Positions 1-6,132 of a DNA stretch of 7,644 nt are shown one piece after another. Numbering within the stretch: the first letter of the stretch is position 1; every line of letters begins with the position of its first letter. The notes below the pieces were generated by a model that saw nothing but the letters and a program-made list of their open reading frames with translations, did not search any database and had not been told where the DNA came from. Source of the stretch: Paracoccaceae bacterium (GTDB lineage Bacteria > Pseudomonadota > Alphaproteobacteria > Rhodobacterales > Rhodobacteraceae); assembly GCA_015485375.1 (NCBI GenBank), contig WFTU01000429.1, positions 1-7,644 on the forward strand, read 5' to 3'. Both the position numbers and the translations under genes were made by a program.

Positions 1-1
1 A

Positions 2-298
2 CAGGTCCGCGTGGAGATGGGGGAAAGCCACGACGACCCTGCATTGCGCGCCCGCCAGATGGGCGAGGCGCTCTATGCCCGGATCAACCCGCGCCATGAG
101 CTCAGCGAACCCGCCCGCCGCTATGCCCATGCCACGCCGGTGGACATGGCCAGGGAACTGCTGACGCTCCGCGGTGAGTCCACCCTCGCACTTTCGCCTG
201 CAAGCCTCGTCACCCGCGCTCTGCACACCACCTCGGATTTTCCCATCATCCTTGGCGACACGGTGGGCCGGGTGCTGCGCGATGCCTATCAGGCTGCG
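2..298 (+). pseudogene. Inverted fragment of the phage protease-capsid fusion gene (linker and start of capsid domain)
   Basis: Frame 2 on the plus strand reads about 99 codons that look like the region joining prohead protease to major capsid protein in alphaproteobacterial protease-capsid fusions. Visible marks are the 'GESHDDPALRARQMGEAL' helix, the 'ELLTLRGE' segment and the capsid-start motif 'RALHTTSDFPIILGD' followed by 'RVLRDAYQAA'. The match is from memory of the family, not from a search. The fragment enters from the left window edge without its own start and ends near 298; reading on to the stop at 596-598 gives only antisense of the protease gene. It lies head to head with the protease half on the other strand, so the two cannot form one product. 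It could be an inverted piece of this gene, a piece of a second related prophage, or an assembly chimera. I am fairly sure of the family and unsure of the cause. Confidence 0.72.
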
Positions 299-963
299 CG
301 GCGGGCGGTGTCGGGATCGGCCCCGGCGTCGATCTGGCTGTCGATCCAGGACTGGTCCAGCCCGGCGATGCGGGCGATGGATCGGATCTCGGCATTCGCC
401 TCGGCGCGGGTCTCGGTGGTGGGCGCCGTGTCGGCGGCCTCGCGGGTGATCGTGTCGGTCATCTCTGTCTCCATGCGAATATGGGCGCCGGGGTCGGCGG
501 GCGTCGGCACCAGGGAAATCTCGTGGGGCGTCCAGCGCTCGGCTGTCAGCACGCGCGCGCCGTGCTCGGTGGACTCGGCCCATTCCTCGACCGAGTAGCC
601 GACCGAGACGTGTCGCAAGATGCCGGCCTGCACGTCCTGCCAGATCGGCTCGACCTCGGGCCTGGCCGAGAATTGGATGAGGGCCGTGCCGCGCTTGCCA
701 TCGACCGCGGCACTGCGGACCGAGCCCAGCACATCACGCACCGCGCTCTGACGATGCGCATCAAGAACACTGGCACCTTCGAGGCGCGACAGATTCACCG
801 CCTCGGGCGCAAGGCTCAGCCGTTCGATGTATTGCCCGTCCATGTCGCGGCGGCGCACCGGCGCGCCGGTGGACCAGATCACCTCGACAGTGCGGGCCTC
901 GGCGTCGGCGGTGGCGGGCGCCAGCGTGGCGCGGCGGGTCAGAAGCTCGATGGTATCAGCCAT
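289..963 (-). CDS. HK97-family prohead protease, N-terminal half of a protease-capsid fusion, truncated by a rearrangement
   Basis: This is a phage head maturation serine protease, which in the family cleaves the capsid delta/scaffold region during prohead assembly. The start is the ATG at 963-961, giving 224 residues that begin MADTIELL. It overlaps the portal stop by 8 bases (ATGGCTGA), a usual sign of translational coupling, and CAGGAC just upstream may serve as ribosome site. The likely catalytic residues are His70 in 'VLDAH' and Ser120 in 'RHVSVGY', followed by the conserved 'PHEISLVPTPAD' (146-157). Residues 165-190 are an acidic/Thr-rich linker, and 193-224 a small helical segment ending 'DPDTARRAA'. 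In related fusion proteins a major capsid domain follows after roughly 20-60 more residues and the total is well above 500 residues. Here the stop at 291-289 comes from the junction with plus-strand capsid sequence, so the product lacks the capsid domain. A longer start at 1071 would run far into the portal gene and is unlikely. Confidence 0.85.
   Translation of the reverse strand: MADTIELLTRRATLAPATADAEARTVEVIWSTGAPVRRRDMDGQYIERLSLAPEAVNLSRLEGASVLDAHRQSAVRDVLGSVRSAAVDGKRGTALIQFSARPEVEPIWQDVQAGILRHVSVGYSVEEWAESTEHGARVLTAERWTPHEISLVPTPADPGAHIRMETEMTDTITREAADTAPTTETRAEANAEIRSIARIAGLDQSWIDSQIDAGADPDTARRAA
292..303. other. Inversion or chimera junction inside the protease-capsid gene
   Basis: Here the minus-strand protease reading (…DTARRAA, then stop at 291-289) meets the plus-strand capsid reading (…RDAYQAA). 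The shared GC-rich stretch around 292-303 can be read as the end of both halves, Ala-Arg-Arg-Ala-Ala on minus and Gln-Ala-Ala on plus. That is what a microhomology-mediated fold-back or a small inversion would leave. The exact breakpoint cannot be fixed without the unrearranged sequence. Confidence 0.6.
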
Positions 964-2368
964 TGGCGATGTCCTGTGGTTGTGGGGGGCTTGCCGGGCC
1001 GAAGCTGAGCCCCAGCCCGTCCGCGCGGCCCTTGTCGGCGGCAATCTCGCCATCCACCTGTTCGGCGTCATAGCCGCGCTCGGAGATCGCCTGGGACCGG
1101 CTCTTGAGCCCAGCGCCGATTGCCATGATCTCTGCCTGCACGTCCTTCACCGGATCGACATAGTCGAACTTGGGCGGCAGCCAGGCACAGCCGAGGTAGG
1201 CGTTAGGGTTCCTGTCGAAATCCCGCACGGGCAACTCACCCGTCAGAACCGCCAGGCGCACGAACCGCTCCCACACGGGACGGCAGAACAGGTGCACGAC
1301 CACGTTGTGCTGCAACTGCTCGACCCGACGGCGGAACTCGATCAGCCCAGCGCGGATCGACGAATAGGTGACGCCCTCCAGATCGCCGGATACCAGCTCG
1401 TAGGGCAGGCCCAGCCCGGCCGCGATGGCACGCAGGTGGTTCTTCACGAAGGGCGCGTAGGCGTCGTTTTCGGTCGGGTTCGAGAAACGGATGTCGGTGC
1501 CGGATGGTAGCGGGATCAGGCTGCCGGGCTCCATCCCCACGGTCAGCGCGCCACCCGTGTTTGTGCCGGACAGCCCGCCTGCGGTGCCGTCCGGATCGGT
1601 GATGAAGCCGGTGAAGAGCGCCGCCACCTTGGCCTTGACCAGTGCGGCATCCTCGAACTGGTCGAGTTCGTGCAGCCGCAGCAGCACCGGCGCCAGCCAG
1701 GTAATCCCGCGAAGCTGGCCCGCGGCGAGCGGCTTGAACAGGTGCAGGCAGTCGGCGGCCGGGACGCGGATCGGGTCCGTGCGGTATGGCTTCAGCGGAT
1801 CGCCCGGGCGGGAGGACAGCACATGGTAGGCGACACGGCGGCCAGCCGCATCAAACTCGATGCCTGCCCGAACTCGCGCCCCACCGCCGATCTCGCGATG
1901 CAGATCGAGCGGCACCTGCTCGCGATCCAGAAGCTCGATGTGCAGCGGGATGCTGCTGGCCACGGGCGGCACCCTAAACCGGGCGAAGCTCTCGCCGCTC
2001 TCGATCATCGTTCGCACGGCCATGGCTTGCAGCCCGTAGAAATCCGCAAGCCCGTCCGGGGTGGCGTGATCGGTCCAGCGCAGCCACAGCGCCTGCAGCC
2101 GTTCGCGCACCGCCCGGTCGGGATGGGTGGACTGCGGCTTGACCCCGGCGCCAACGACATTGCCGACCAGGCTGTCCACCGCCGCCGCGACCCACGGGTT
2201 GTTCCGAGCATACCAGCCAGCCCGCCGCGCCGCCGTGGTCGCCCCCGCCAGGATCGCCGCGTTCAGGCCGTCGATTGTTTTGGCACTCTCCCAACGCCGC
2301 CCAGCGCCGGCGGCGTCAAGGCCGCGAATGCGCGCGAGTTTGAGTAGGCGTTGGAGGAAGGTCCGCAT
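956..2368 (-). CDS. Phage portal protein, lambda family
   Basis: This 470-residue protein is the portal of a lambda-type phage. Twelve copies form the ring at one capsid vertex through which terminase drives DNA. Recognition rests on the typical order: 'RRAGWYARNNPWVAAAVDSL' near 48-67, 'GNVVGAGVKPQS' after it, 'GESFARF', the 'IELLDREQVPLD' segment, 'HLFKPLAAGQLRGITWLAP', and the late 'GLGLPYELVSGDLEGVTYSSIR' region. Length fits the family. The start is the first ATG after an in-frame stop (2404-2402). No clear Shine-Dalgarno precedes it, and the foreign AT-rich sequence begins only a dozen or so bases upstream, so the native leader may have been replaced. The 3' end overlaps the protease start by 8 bases. 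Confidence in family is high; the exact start is less sure. Confidence 0.93.
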   Translation of the reverse strand: MRTFLQRLLKLARIRGLDAAGAGRRWESAKTIDGLNAAILAGATTAARRAGWYARNNPWVAAAVDSLVGNVVGAGVKPQSTHPDRAVRERLQALWLRWTDHATPDGLADFYGLQAMAVRTMIESGESFARFRVPPVASSIPLHIELLDREQVPLDLHREIGGGARVRAGIEFDAAGRRVAYHVLSSRPGDPLKPYRTDPIRVPAADCLHLFKPLAAGQLRGITWLAPVLLRLHELDQFEDAALVKAKVAALFTGFITDPDGTAGGLSGTNTGGALTVGMEPGSLIPLPSGTDIRFSNPTENDAYAPFVKNHLRAIAAGLGLPYELVSGDLEGVTYSSIRAGLIEFRRRVEQLQHNVVVHLFCRPVWERFVRLAVLTGELPVRDFDRNPNAYLGCAWLPPKFDYVDPVKDVQAEIMAIGAGLKSRSQAISERGYDAEQVDGEIAADKGRADGLGLSFGPASPPQPQDIANG

Positions 2369-2458
2369 GGGCGGGAGAATCGTCCAAAATGGAACCTTAA
2401 GCTATTGGGAATGTTTGGGAATTAACTCGCTAAGCAAGTGGAAAATATGTGCAAACAT
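2369..2458 (-). other. AT-rich gap between cargo kinase and portal gene
   Basis: The 90 bases between the kinase stop and the portal ATG are the most AT-rich part of the window (38% GC in 2401-2460). On the minus strand I see two weak hairpins near the kinase end, ATGT-TTGC-ACAT and CTTGC-TTA-GCGAG, neither followed by a proper T-run. There is also a tandem 8-bp repeat (separate entry). No convincing -35/-10 pair and no good ribosome site for the portal gene are visible, so I cannot say whether the cargo transcript stops here or reads into the portal gene. Confidence 0.5.
2405..2422 (-). repeat. Tandem 8-bp direct repeat with 10-bp period
   Basis: The minus strand reads ATTCCCAA-AC-ATTCCCAA, two exact copies (2422-2415 and 2412-2405) spaced by one helical turn, 37 bases upstream of the portal start codon. 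Same-face spacing is common for binding sites of a regulator, but the sequence is short and could be chance in AT-rich DNA. Confidence 0.5.
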
Positions 2459-4561
2459 CTAGTTTCGAGTTCCCCGGCACCGCGGGTAGTTCGAGCAACC
2501 CCAAAACTGCCCATAGCGGCCAGAGCGCCGCCGCATTGGGGCGCCACACCGCGGGCAGTTTGGCGTACTTGGCATACCGATTATGGGTTGCGGCCTCGGG
2601 GTTACCTTCAGAGTTACGGTAGAAGCCGGTATTGATACTCCCAGCTCGCGCAGGTCGTATACGGCTTGTGCCCGTGTTGCCAGCGCATCGGTCAGCGCCC
2701 TGTCACTCCGAGCTTTGGTGGGGAGCGCATCCAAGCGGGCCTTGGCGTTTCTCAGGGTACCCAGTCCGTTGCGGATCGTGGCTTCAAGCTTTGCCTTTTC
2801 TGTCGCGAACCGCCTACGCAATGCCCTTTCATCGGCGTCATCCTGAGCATTTGGCGTCCGGTCGTACTTGAACCGAGATTCATGTCCGCGCCGCCATGCC
2901 ATCAGCTTGTCGGTCATCACCTCACCGAACCCCGGCACCCGCAGAATAGCTGCACGATTCGCATCGGCGGCGGTTTCAATGCCAAAAGAAATCAGTGTTG
3001 CCGTCTTGGCAGGGCCAATACCGGAGATATTGGCATGTCGGATGTAGAACTGGTCAAGATAGGCCTGTCTTTGCCGCGCCTCTCTATTGGACTTCATCAC
3101 CATGATTGCGTGGTTGAGCGCTTTGTCATGGTCCTTGTAGGCAGCAATGGCCGTGTCCAGATCGCCACGCACCTTGATAACCTCGGCCATGCCATTGCGC
3201 TGTACGAAGGCATTCAACTCGCGCTGCACCCGTTCGTCAGCATCTTTGAACGCCTGTAGAAACGGGCCGGCCTCAACCTCACGGTCGGAAAAGGTGACCC
3301 ACCCCCAAATCGCCAGCCCGATCCATAAGAACCAAACCGGTGCGGCATAGACGAAACCCCCAATCGCGCCGCCCATCATCAACAAACCCATGAACGCCCG
3401 CCCGCGCTTCCCATTCCTAGCTTCGCGCAATGCGTTGCTGGCACCACGTAGTGTAGCCACTGTGGGAAGAAAGTCCGCGACTGTTGGGAAACGGAACGCC
3501 AAAATCTCCCGGATTGCCTGTTCCGTACCCCGCGCATCGGACGGTATATTGGGTTCCACAGCGGTCAGGTCCGGGAACATATCAAATCCGCTGCTCTTGG
3601 TGAGCTTGCACCAGACACAGCCACCGGCGACACCGGGAAAATAGTGCGTCTTGACCTTACTGCAGCGGTTTAGTGAGCCTTCCAGAGCATTCAGGGTATG
3701 AATCCAATACAGCGCGCTCGGACGCGCGCTCGGCGTCAGTCCGAATGCACGCTCGAATGAGCGGGCAACAGCATCCGGGAACATGTCGAGTGTCAACGCA
3801 CCGGGTGGCGGCGTTGTCTGTGTTGCCAATTGCCGGGTGAGTGAAAAGGCGAACCGGTTCTGGGCAATGGCCTCGCCTATTGAAATGTCCGGCCCCTTGT
3901 AGCACCCGGCATAGGGATGACGGCCCATGAACAGTAGGTGGAAGATCGCAACTGCCAGTCCGAAGTTGTCGTGTTCGATGGTGCGCTGAACGGATGCGAG
4001 GTTCTTCCCGTGCAACTCAGGTGGCGTGAAATCTGGAACCCCAACGACACAAGGGTATAACTTGCCGTTCATGCTGAACTGGAAGCTATCCGCATCGATC
4101 AAGGCAACGGTTGCGTCCTGAGCCACAAGCACACCGGAATGGTTCAGGTCGCCAATGACACATCCAGTCTGGTGCACTTTCCCAACGGCGCGAGCGACGT
4201 TCAATGCGGCACGGACAATAAACCGATAATCGGATTTCGGAAAATGGCGCTGGCGAGACTTCGGGCTATACAACTCGTGTAACGGGAGATAGCCCGACAC
4301 AAGCCGCATGACAAAGCCCAGAAAGTTGCCGCTAATGTCCGTCACCACTTCGCCGGGGTAGGCAACGAGGTCTGTCTTGACGGCGAGCCCTTCGCCCACC
4401 ATCGCCCGCACCTTGCCTTCACGCTTGGCGCGCAGACCGGAGTTGTAGATTTTAACAGCCAACCTGGAGCGTTCTTTGATCGTGTAGACCTTGCCTTCGC
4501 CGCCCTTGCCGATCAATTCAGCAACCGAAAACCGATCCTTACCGATGACGATTTCTTTCAC
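2459..4561 (-). CDS. Membrane-anchored Ser/Thr protein kinase with helix-hairpin-helix and topoisomerase-type zinc finger (TerY-P triad kinase)
   Basis: A 700-residue multidomain kinase. Residues 1-290 are a protein kinase domain: glycine-rich loop IGKGGEGKVY (17-26), ATP-binding Lys37 in LAVKIY, catalytic loop GDLNHSGVLV with Asp138, metal-binding IDADSF with Asp156 in place of DFG, PPEL at 180-183, and the DNFG helix at 198-201. A possible zinc knuckle follows (Cys300, His306, Cys315, Cys318). Residues 388-424 form two hydrophobic helices, a probable membrane hairpin that would leave both ends in the cytoplasm. Charged, probably coiled-coil stretches (about 437-505 and 575-640) flank two helix-hairpin-helix motifs (ISGIGPAKT at 512 and VPGFGEVMTDKL at 542). 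The C-terminus is a four-cysteine topoisomerase-type DNA-binding finger (Cys669, 672, 689, 695). It starts at GTG, one base after the phosphatase stop, with GGGGG five bases upstream; the next Met (54) would delete the ATP loop. By context it phosphorylates an unknown target, opposed by the adjacent phosphatase. Target and signal are unknown. Confidence 0.9.
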   Translation of the reverse strand: MKEIVIGKDRFSVAELIGKGGEGKVYTIKERSRLAVKIYNSGLRAKREGKVRAMVGEGLAVKTDLVAYPGEVVTDISGNFLGFVMRLVSGYLPLHELYSPKSRQRHFPKSDYRFIVRAALNVARAVGKVHQTGCVIGDLNHSGVLVAQDATVALIDADSFQFSMNGKLYPCVVGVPDFTPPELHGKNLASVQRTIEHDNFGLAVAIFHLLFMGRHPYAGCYKGPDISIGEAIAQNRFAFSLTRQLATQTTPPPGALTLDMFPDAVARSFERAFGLTPSARPSALYWIHTLNALEGSLNRCSKVKTHYFPGVAGGCVWCKLTKSSGFDMFPDLTAVEPNIPSDARGTEQAIREILAFRFPTVADFLPTVATLRGASNALREARNGKRGRAFMGLLMMGGAIGGFVYAAPVWFLWIGLAIWGWVTFSDREVEAGPFLQAFKDADERVQRELNAFVQRNGMAEVIKVRGDLDTAIAAYKDHDKALNHAIMVMKSNREARQRQAYLDQFYIRHANISGIGPAKTATLISFGIETAADANRAAILRVPGFGEVMTDKLMAWRRGHESRFKYDRTPNAQDDADERALRRRFATEKAKLEATIRNGLGTLRNAKARLDALPTKARSDRALTDALATRAQAVYDLRELGVSIPASTVTLKVTPRPQPIIGMPSTPNCPRCGAPMRRRSGRYGQFWGCSNYPRCRGTRN

Positions 4562-4562
4562 G

Positions 4563-5309
4563 TCAGCCCCCGGAAATAAGGATCAGCGTCTTGTCATCGT
4601 CAGTGCGTTCGCAGACCGATGGTCCTGCGAGATATGTGGCCAACTTTGCCGATAGCTCGATAAGCCGTCCCTCGCCCGATGCAGCATCAACCGGGCGGAA
4701 CATAGGATCGAAGAACCGGGAATGCGCGAGCTGTTCCAGATGCGACAACGCCAGATCGCCAACACCATCGGAGAACAAAGCGAATGCGTCGTGTTCGCGT
4801 GAGTGACGGGTGATGTTCAATCGCGGTTCGGGATCATCGGTGACAAAATAGGTGCTGGATGCATACTCGCCGTTCTCAGGCCAGCACAGCACATCCCATT
4901 CGGTGCCCCTCCGACCCACAACAGCGCTATCCCCGATGTGTAGCGTTACTGCTTTGTCAGGTGTGACAAATATTGCCGCCAGCGTCGCGGCGAATTGCCG
5001 GGCTGTGGATTCCCGTTGCGTTGCTATCGCCGAAATTCGGTCCCGCAATTCATCTACCCAGTCCGCCAATTCTGTATCGGACGGCAGGTCTGGATTGGCG
5101 CGGCTCCATTCCCGAAATCGAACCGAAAGGAAACGGCAAGTCAGCCACGCGCCATATGCGCCGTATTTCGCGCTGCCAGCGCCATCCGAAACGATTGCGA
5201 AAAAGCCATCTTCGCCGAACTTGGCAACGGAATAAGCATCTTGCAGCCTGTCGCCGTTATGGATGTGAGAAGTGCCGACTACGGACGCGGCGGCCCACCG
5301 CCATGCCAC
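4563..5309 (-). CDS. PP2C-type protein phosphatase of the TerY-P-like triad
   Basis: A metal-dependent Ser/Thr phosphatase of the compact bacterial PP2C class, 248 residues from the GTG at 5309. The fold is marked by GTSHIHNGDRLQDA (12-25, metal Asp24), AIVSDGAGSAKYG (38-50, Asp42), TLHIGDSAV (122-130), FSDGVGDL (179-186, Asp181) and DDKTLI near the end (Asp238/Asp239). All metal-binding aspartates expected for activity are present. I prefer the GTG start: it yields MAWRWAAASVVGTSH, the usual N-terminus of this class, sits 4 bases after the vWA stop, and has GCAGGG upstream. An ATG at 5336 would add nine residues with 23 bases of overlap and no ribosome site; an ATG at 5396 is less likely still. 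It lies between vWA and kinase genes, so its likely job is to reverse phosphorylation by that kinase, on the kinase itself, the vWA protein or a common target. Confidence 0.88.
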   Translation of the reverse strand: MAWRWAAASVVGTSHIHNGDRLQDAYSVAKFGEDGFFAIVSDGAGSAKYGAYGAWLTCRFLSVRFREWSRANPDLPSDTELADWVDELRDRISAIATQRESTARQFAATLAAIFVTPDKAVTLHIGDSAVVGRRGTEWDVLCWPENGEYASSTYFVTDDPEPRLNITRHSREHDAFALFSDGVGDLALSHLEQLAHSRFFDPMFRPVDAASGEGRLIELSAKLATYLAGPSVCERTDDDKTLILISGG

Positions 5310-5313
5310 AACG

Positions 5314-5991
5314 TCACCCTGCAACAGCCCAGCCATCCGGAGCGGTCGGGTTGTCCAGCGGAACAGCATCGCCGGGGTTGGACTGCGAGACGGCACTGAG
5401 AGAACTGGAAAGCCACTGGAAAAGCTCCTTGAAAGCGAGCCCCTTCAGTTTAAGTGGCTGGCGGGTGGCAATCTGGCCAAGCACATTCATGTCCGCCTGC
5501 TCCACGCCCACGGCATAGAACATGAACTCCTTACGCTCTTCGCCTTGATGGACGCGTTGTTTCGCCTCTTGCCAATCGTCGGTCGGAGCGCCATCGGTGA
5601 TGAGAAACACCCACGGGCGATAATACTTGATGCCATTCTCTCGATAGCGGTCTTTGCGCTGGCGAAGCATTTCAAGCCCGGTCACAATCGCCTCGCCCAT
5701 TGGTGTCGCGTTATCCGCAACCAGCGTCTCAGGGTAGAAATGATCCACGGTCGCGAAGTCGGATTTGATTTCCACCGGTCCGAATGTGACCATCGCCAGT
5801 TCTACGCGCTTAGCGGCCATGGGATCGTTCATGAGTTCCTGCCGCAACGTGGCCAGCCCTTCATTCAATTCCGATATTGGCGCTCCGCTCATGGAATAGG
5901 AGGTGTCCAACAAAAGTATCACTGGACAACGCTGTTCCGGGTTGGCTGCGAATTCTGCTTCGTCAAATGGTTGCTGCTCATACTCGTTCAT
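5314..5991 (-). CDS. TerY-like von Willebrand factor A domain protein
   Basis: A 225-residue single-domain vWA protein of the TerY type. Nearly the whole chain is the vWA fold: the MIDAS metal site is complete, with DTSYS (Asp29, Ser31, Ser33) after a hydrophobic strand, Thr96 in DNATPMG, and Asp133 in FLITDGAPTD. The C-terminal segment KGLAFKELFQWLSSSLSAVS is typical of TerY relatives. In the family such domains bind partner proteins through a metal ion; here the partners are probably the phosphatase and kinase encoded next. It is the first gene of the cargo operon. The ATG at 5991 has AGGA eight bases upstream; an ATG at 5997 is too close to that site, and the first possible ATG at 6096 would add 35 basic, low-complexity residues unlike the family. 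No signal peptide is seen, so it should be cytoplasmic. Confidence 0.9.
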   Translation of the reverse strand: MNEYEQQPFDEAEFAANPEQRCPVILLLDTSYSMSGAPISELNEGLATLRQELMNDPMAAKRVELAMVTFGPVEIKSDFATVDHFYPETLVADNATPMGEAIVTGLEMLRQRKDRYRENGIKYYRPWVFLITDGAPTDDWQEAKQRVHQGEERKEFMFYAVGVEQADMNVLGQIATRQPLKLKGLAFKELFQWLSSSLSAVSQSNPGDAVPLDNPTAPDGWAVAG

Positions 5992-5999
5992 GTGCATGT

Positions 6000-6003
6000 T
6001 CCT
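6000..6003 (-). promoter_or_regulatory. Ribosome binding site deciding the vWA start
   Basis: AGGA on the minus strand lies 8 bases before the ATG at 5991 and only 2 bases before the competing ATG at 5997, which favours 5991 as the start. Confidence 0.5.
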
Positions 6004-6111
6004 ATCCCTTATACCCACTCTACCCTGCCGACGTGTCGAGGCATTCTTACCACATAACCGACGAGAATTGACAGCCCAGGCGAGGTGAAGAACCATGCTC
6101 GCGCAGCTGTT

Positions 6112-6132
6112 GGTTTCTTACAAATGGAAACC
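6112..6132 (-). terminator. Stem-loop directly after the terminase stop codon, weak terminator candidate
   Basis: The minus strand carries GGTTTC, a 9-base loop, and GAAACC, a perfect 6-bp stem beginning at the base after the terminase stop (6133). No run of T follows, so it is a poor intrinsic terminator. It may be an RNA-processing site, an operator, or chance at the insertion boundary. Confidence 0.3.

Larger units (their letters stand above)
2384..6120 (-). other. Foreign cargo island (TerY-P-like triad) inserted between terminase and portal genes
   Basis: The three genes at 2459-5991 share one strand, near-zero spacing and a GC content visibly below the phage genes (47% and 52% in two sampled kinase lines, against 63% in a portal line and 77% in a terminase line). 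They interrupt the otherwise canonical terminase-portal-protease order. The limits given are those of an imperfect 15-16 bp similarity, CAAAATGGAACCTTA at about 2385-2399 and CAAATGGAAACCCTA at 6121-6135, which also coincide with the changes in base composition. No integrase, transposase or clear terminal inverted repeat is present, so the mechanism of arrival is unknown. Cargo character is well supported; the exact ends are tentative. Confidence 0.65.
5992..6132 (-). promoter_or_regulatory. Leader region of the cargo operon, promoter expected but not resolved
   Basis: This 141-base gap separates the terminase stop from the first cargo gene and is the only place for a promoter of its own. On the minus strand a TATAAG (6013-6008) is preceded by TCGACA, but the spacing between them is about 20 bases, too long for a good sigma-70 promoter, and would start the RNA almost at the start codon. 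A small CGAC-AC-GTCG repeat (6038-6029) overlaps it. I can support a regulatory region by position but not a specific promoter. Confidence 0.3.

Noticed and set aside
299..598. Plus-strand reading of the capsid fragment continuing to the stop at 598
   Set aside because: Beyond about 298 the residues are antisense of the protease gene and no longer resemble a capsid, so the real fragment ends at the junction.
481..2347. Long open frames on the plus strand opposite the portal and protease genes (481-1008, 827-1510, 1670-2347)
   Set aside because: They are antisense shadows typical of high-GC coding DNA; the translations show no recognisable domain, while the minus-strand readings are clear phage proteins.
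2423..2458. Rho-independent terminator after the kinase gene
   Set aside because: The two possible stems are only 4-5 bp and lack a following T-run.
5272..6057. A 261-codon plus-strand open frame opposite the vWA gene
   Set aside because: It is antisense to a well-conserved vWA domain with an intact metal site, and its translation is His/Arg-rich with no family signature.
6064..6074. A TTGACA on the plus strand at 6068-6073 as a promoter
   Set aside because: It points toward the terminase gene's antisense strand with no gene downstream on plus and no matching -10 element.
5992..6096. A longer start for the vWA gene at 6096
   Set aside because: The extra 35 residues are basic and unlike the family, and the ATG at 5991 has a well-placed AGGA.
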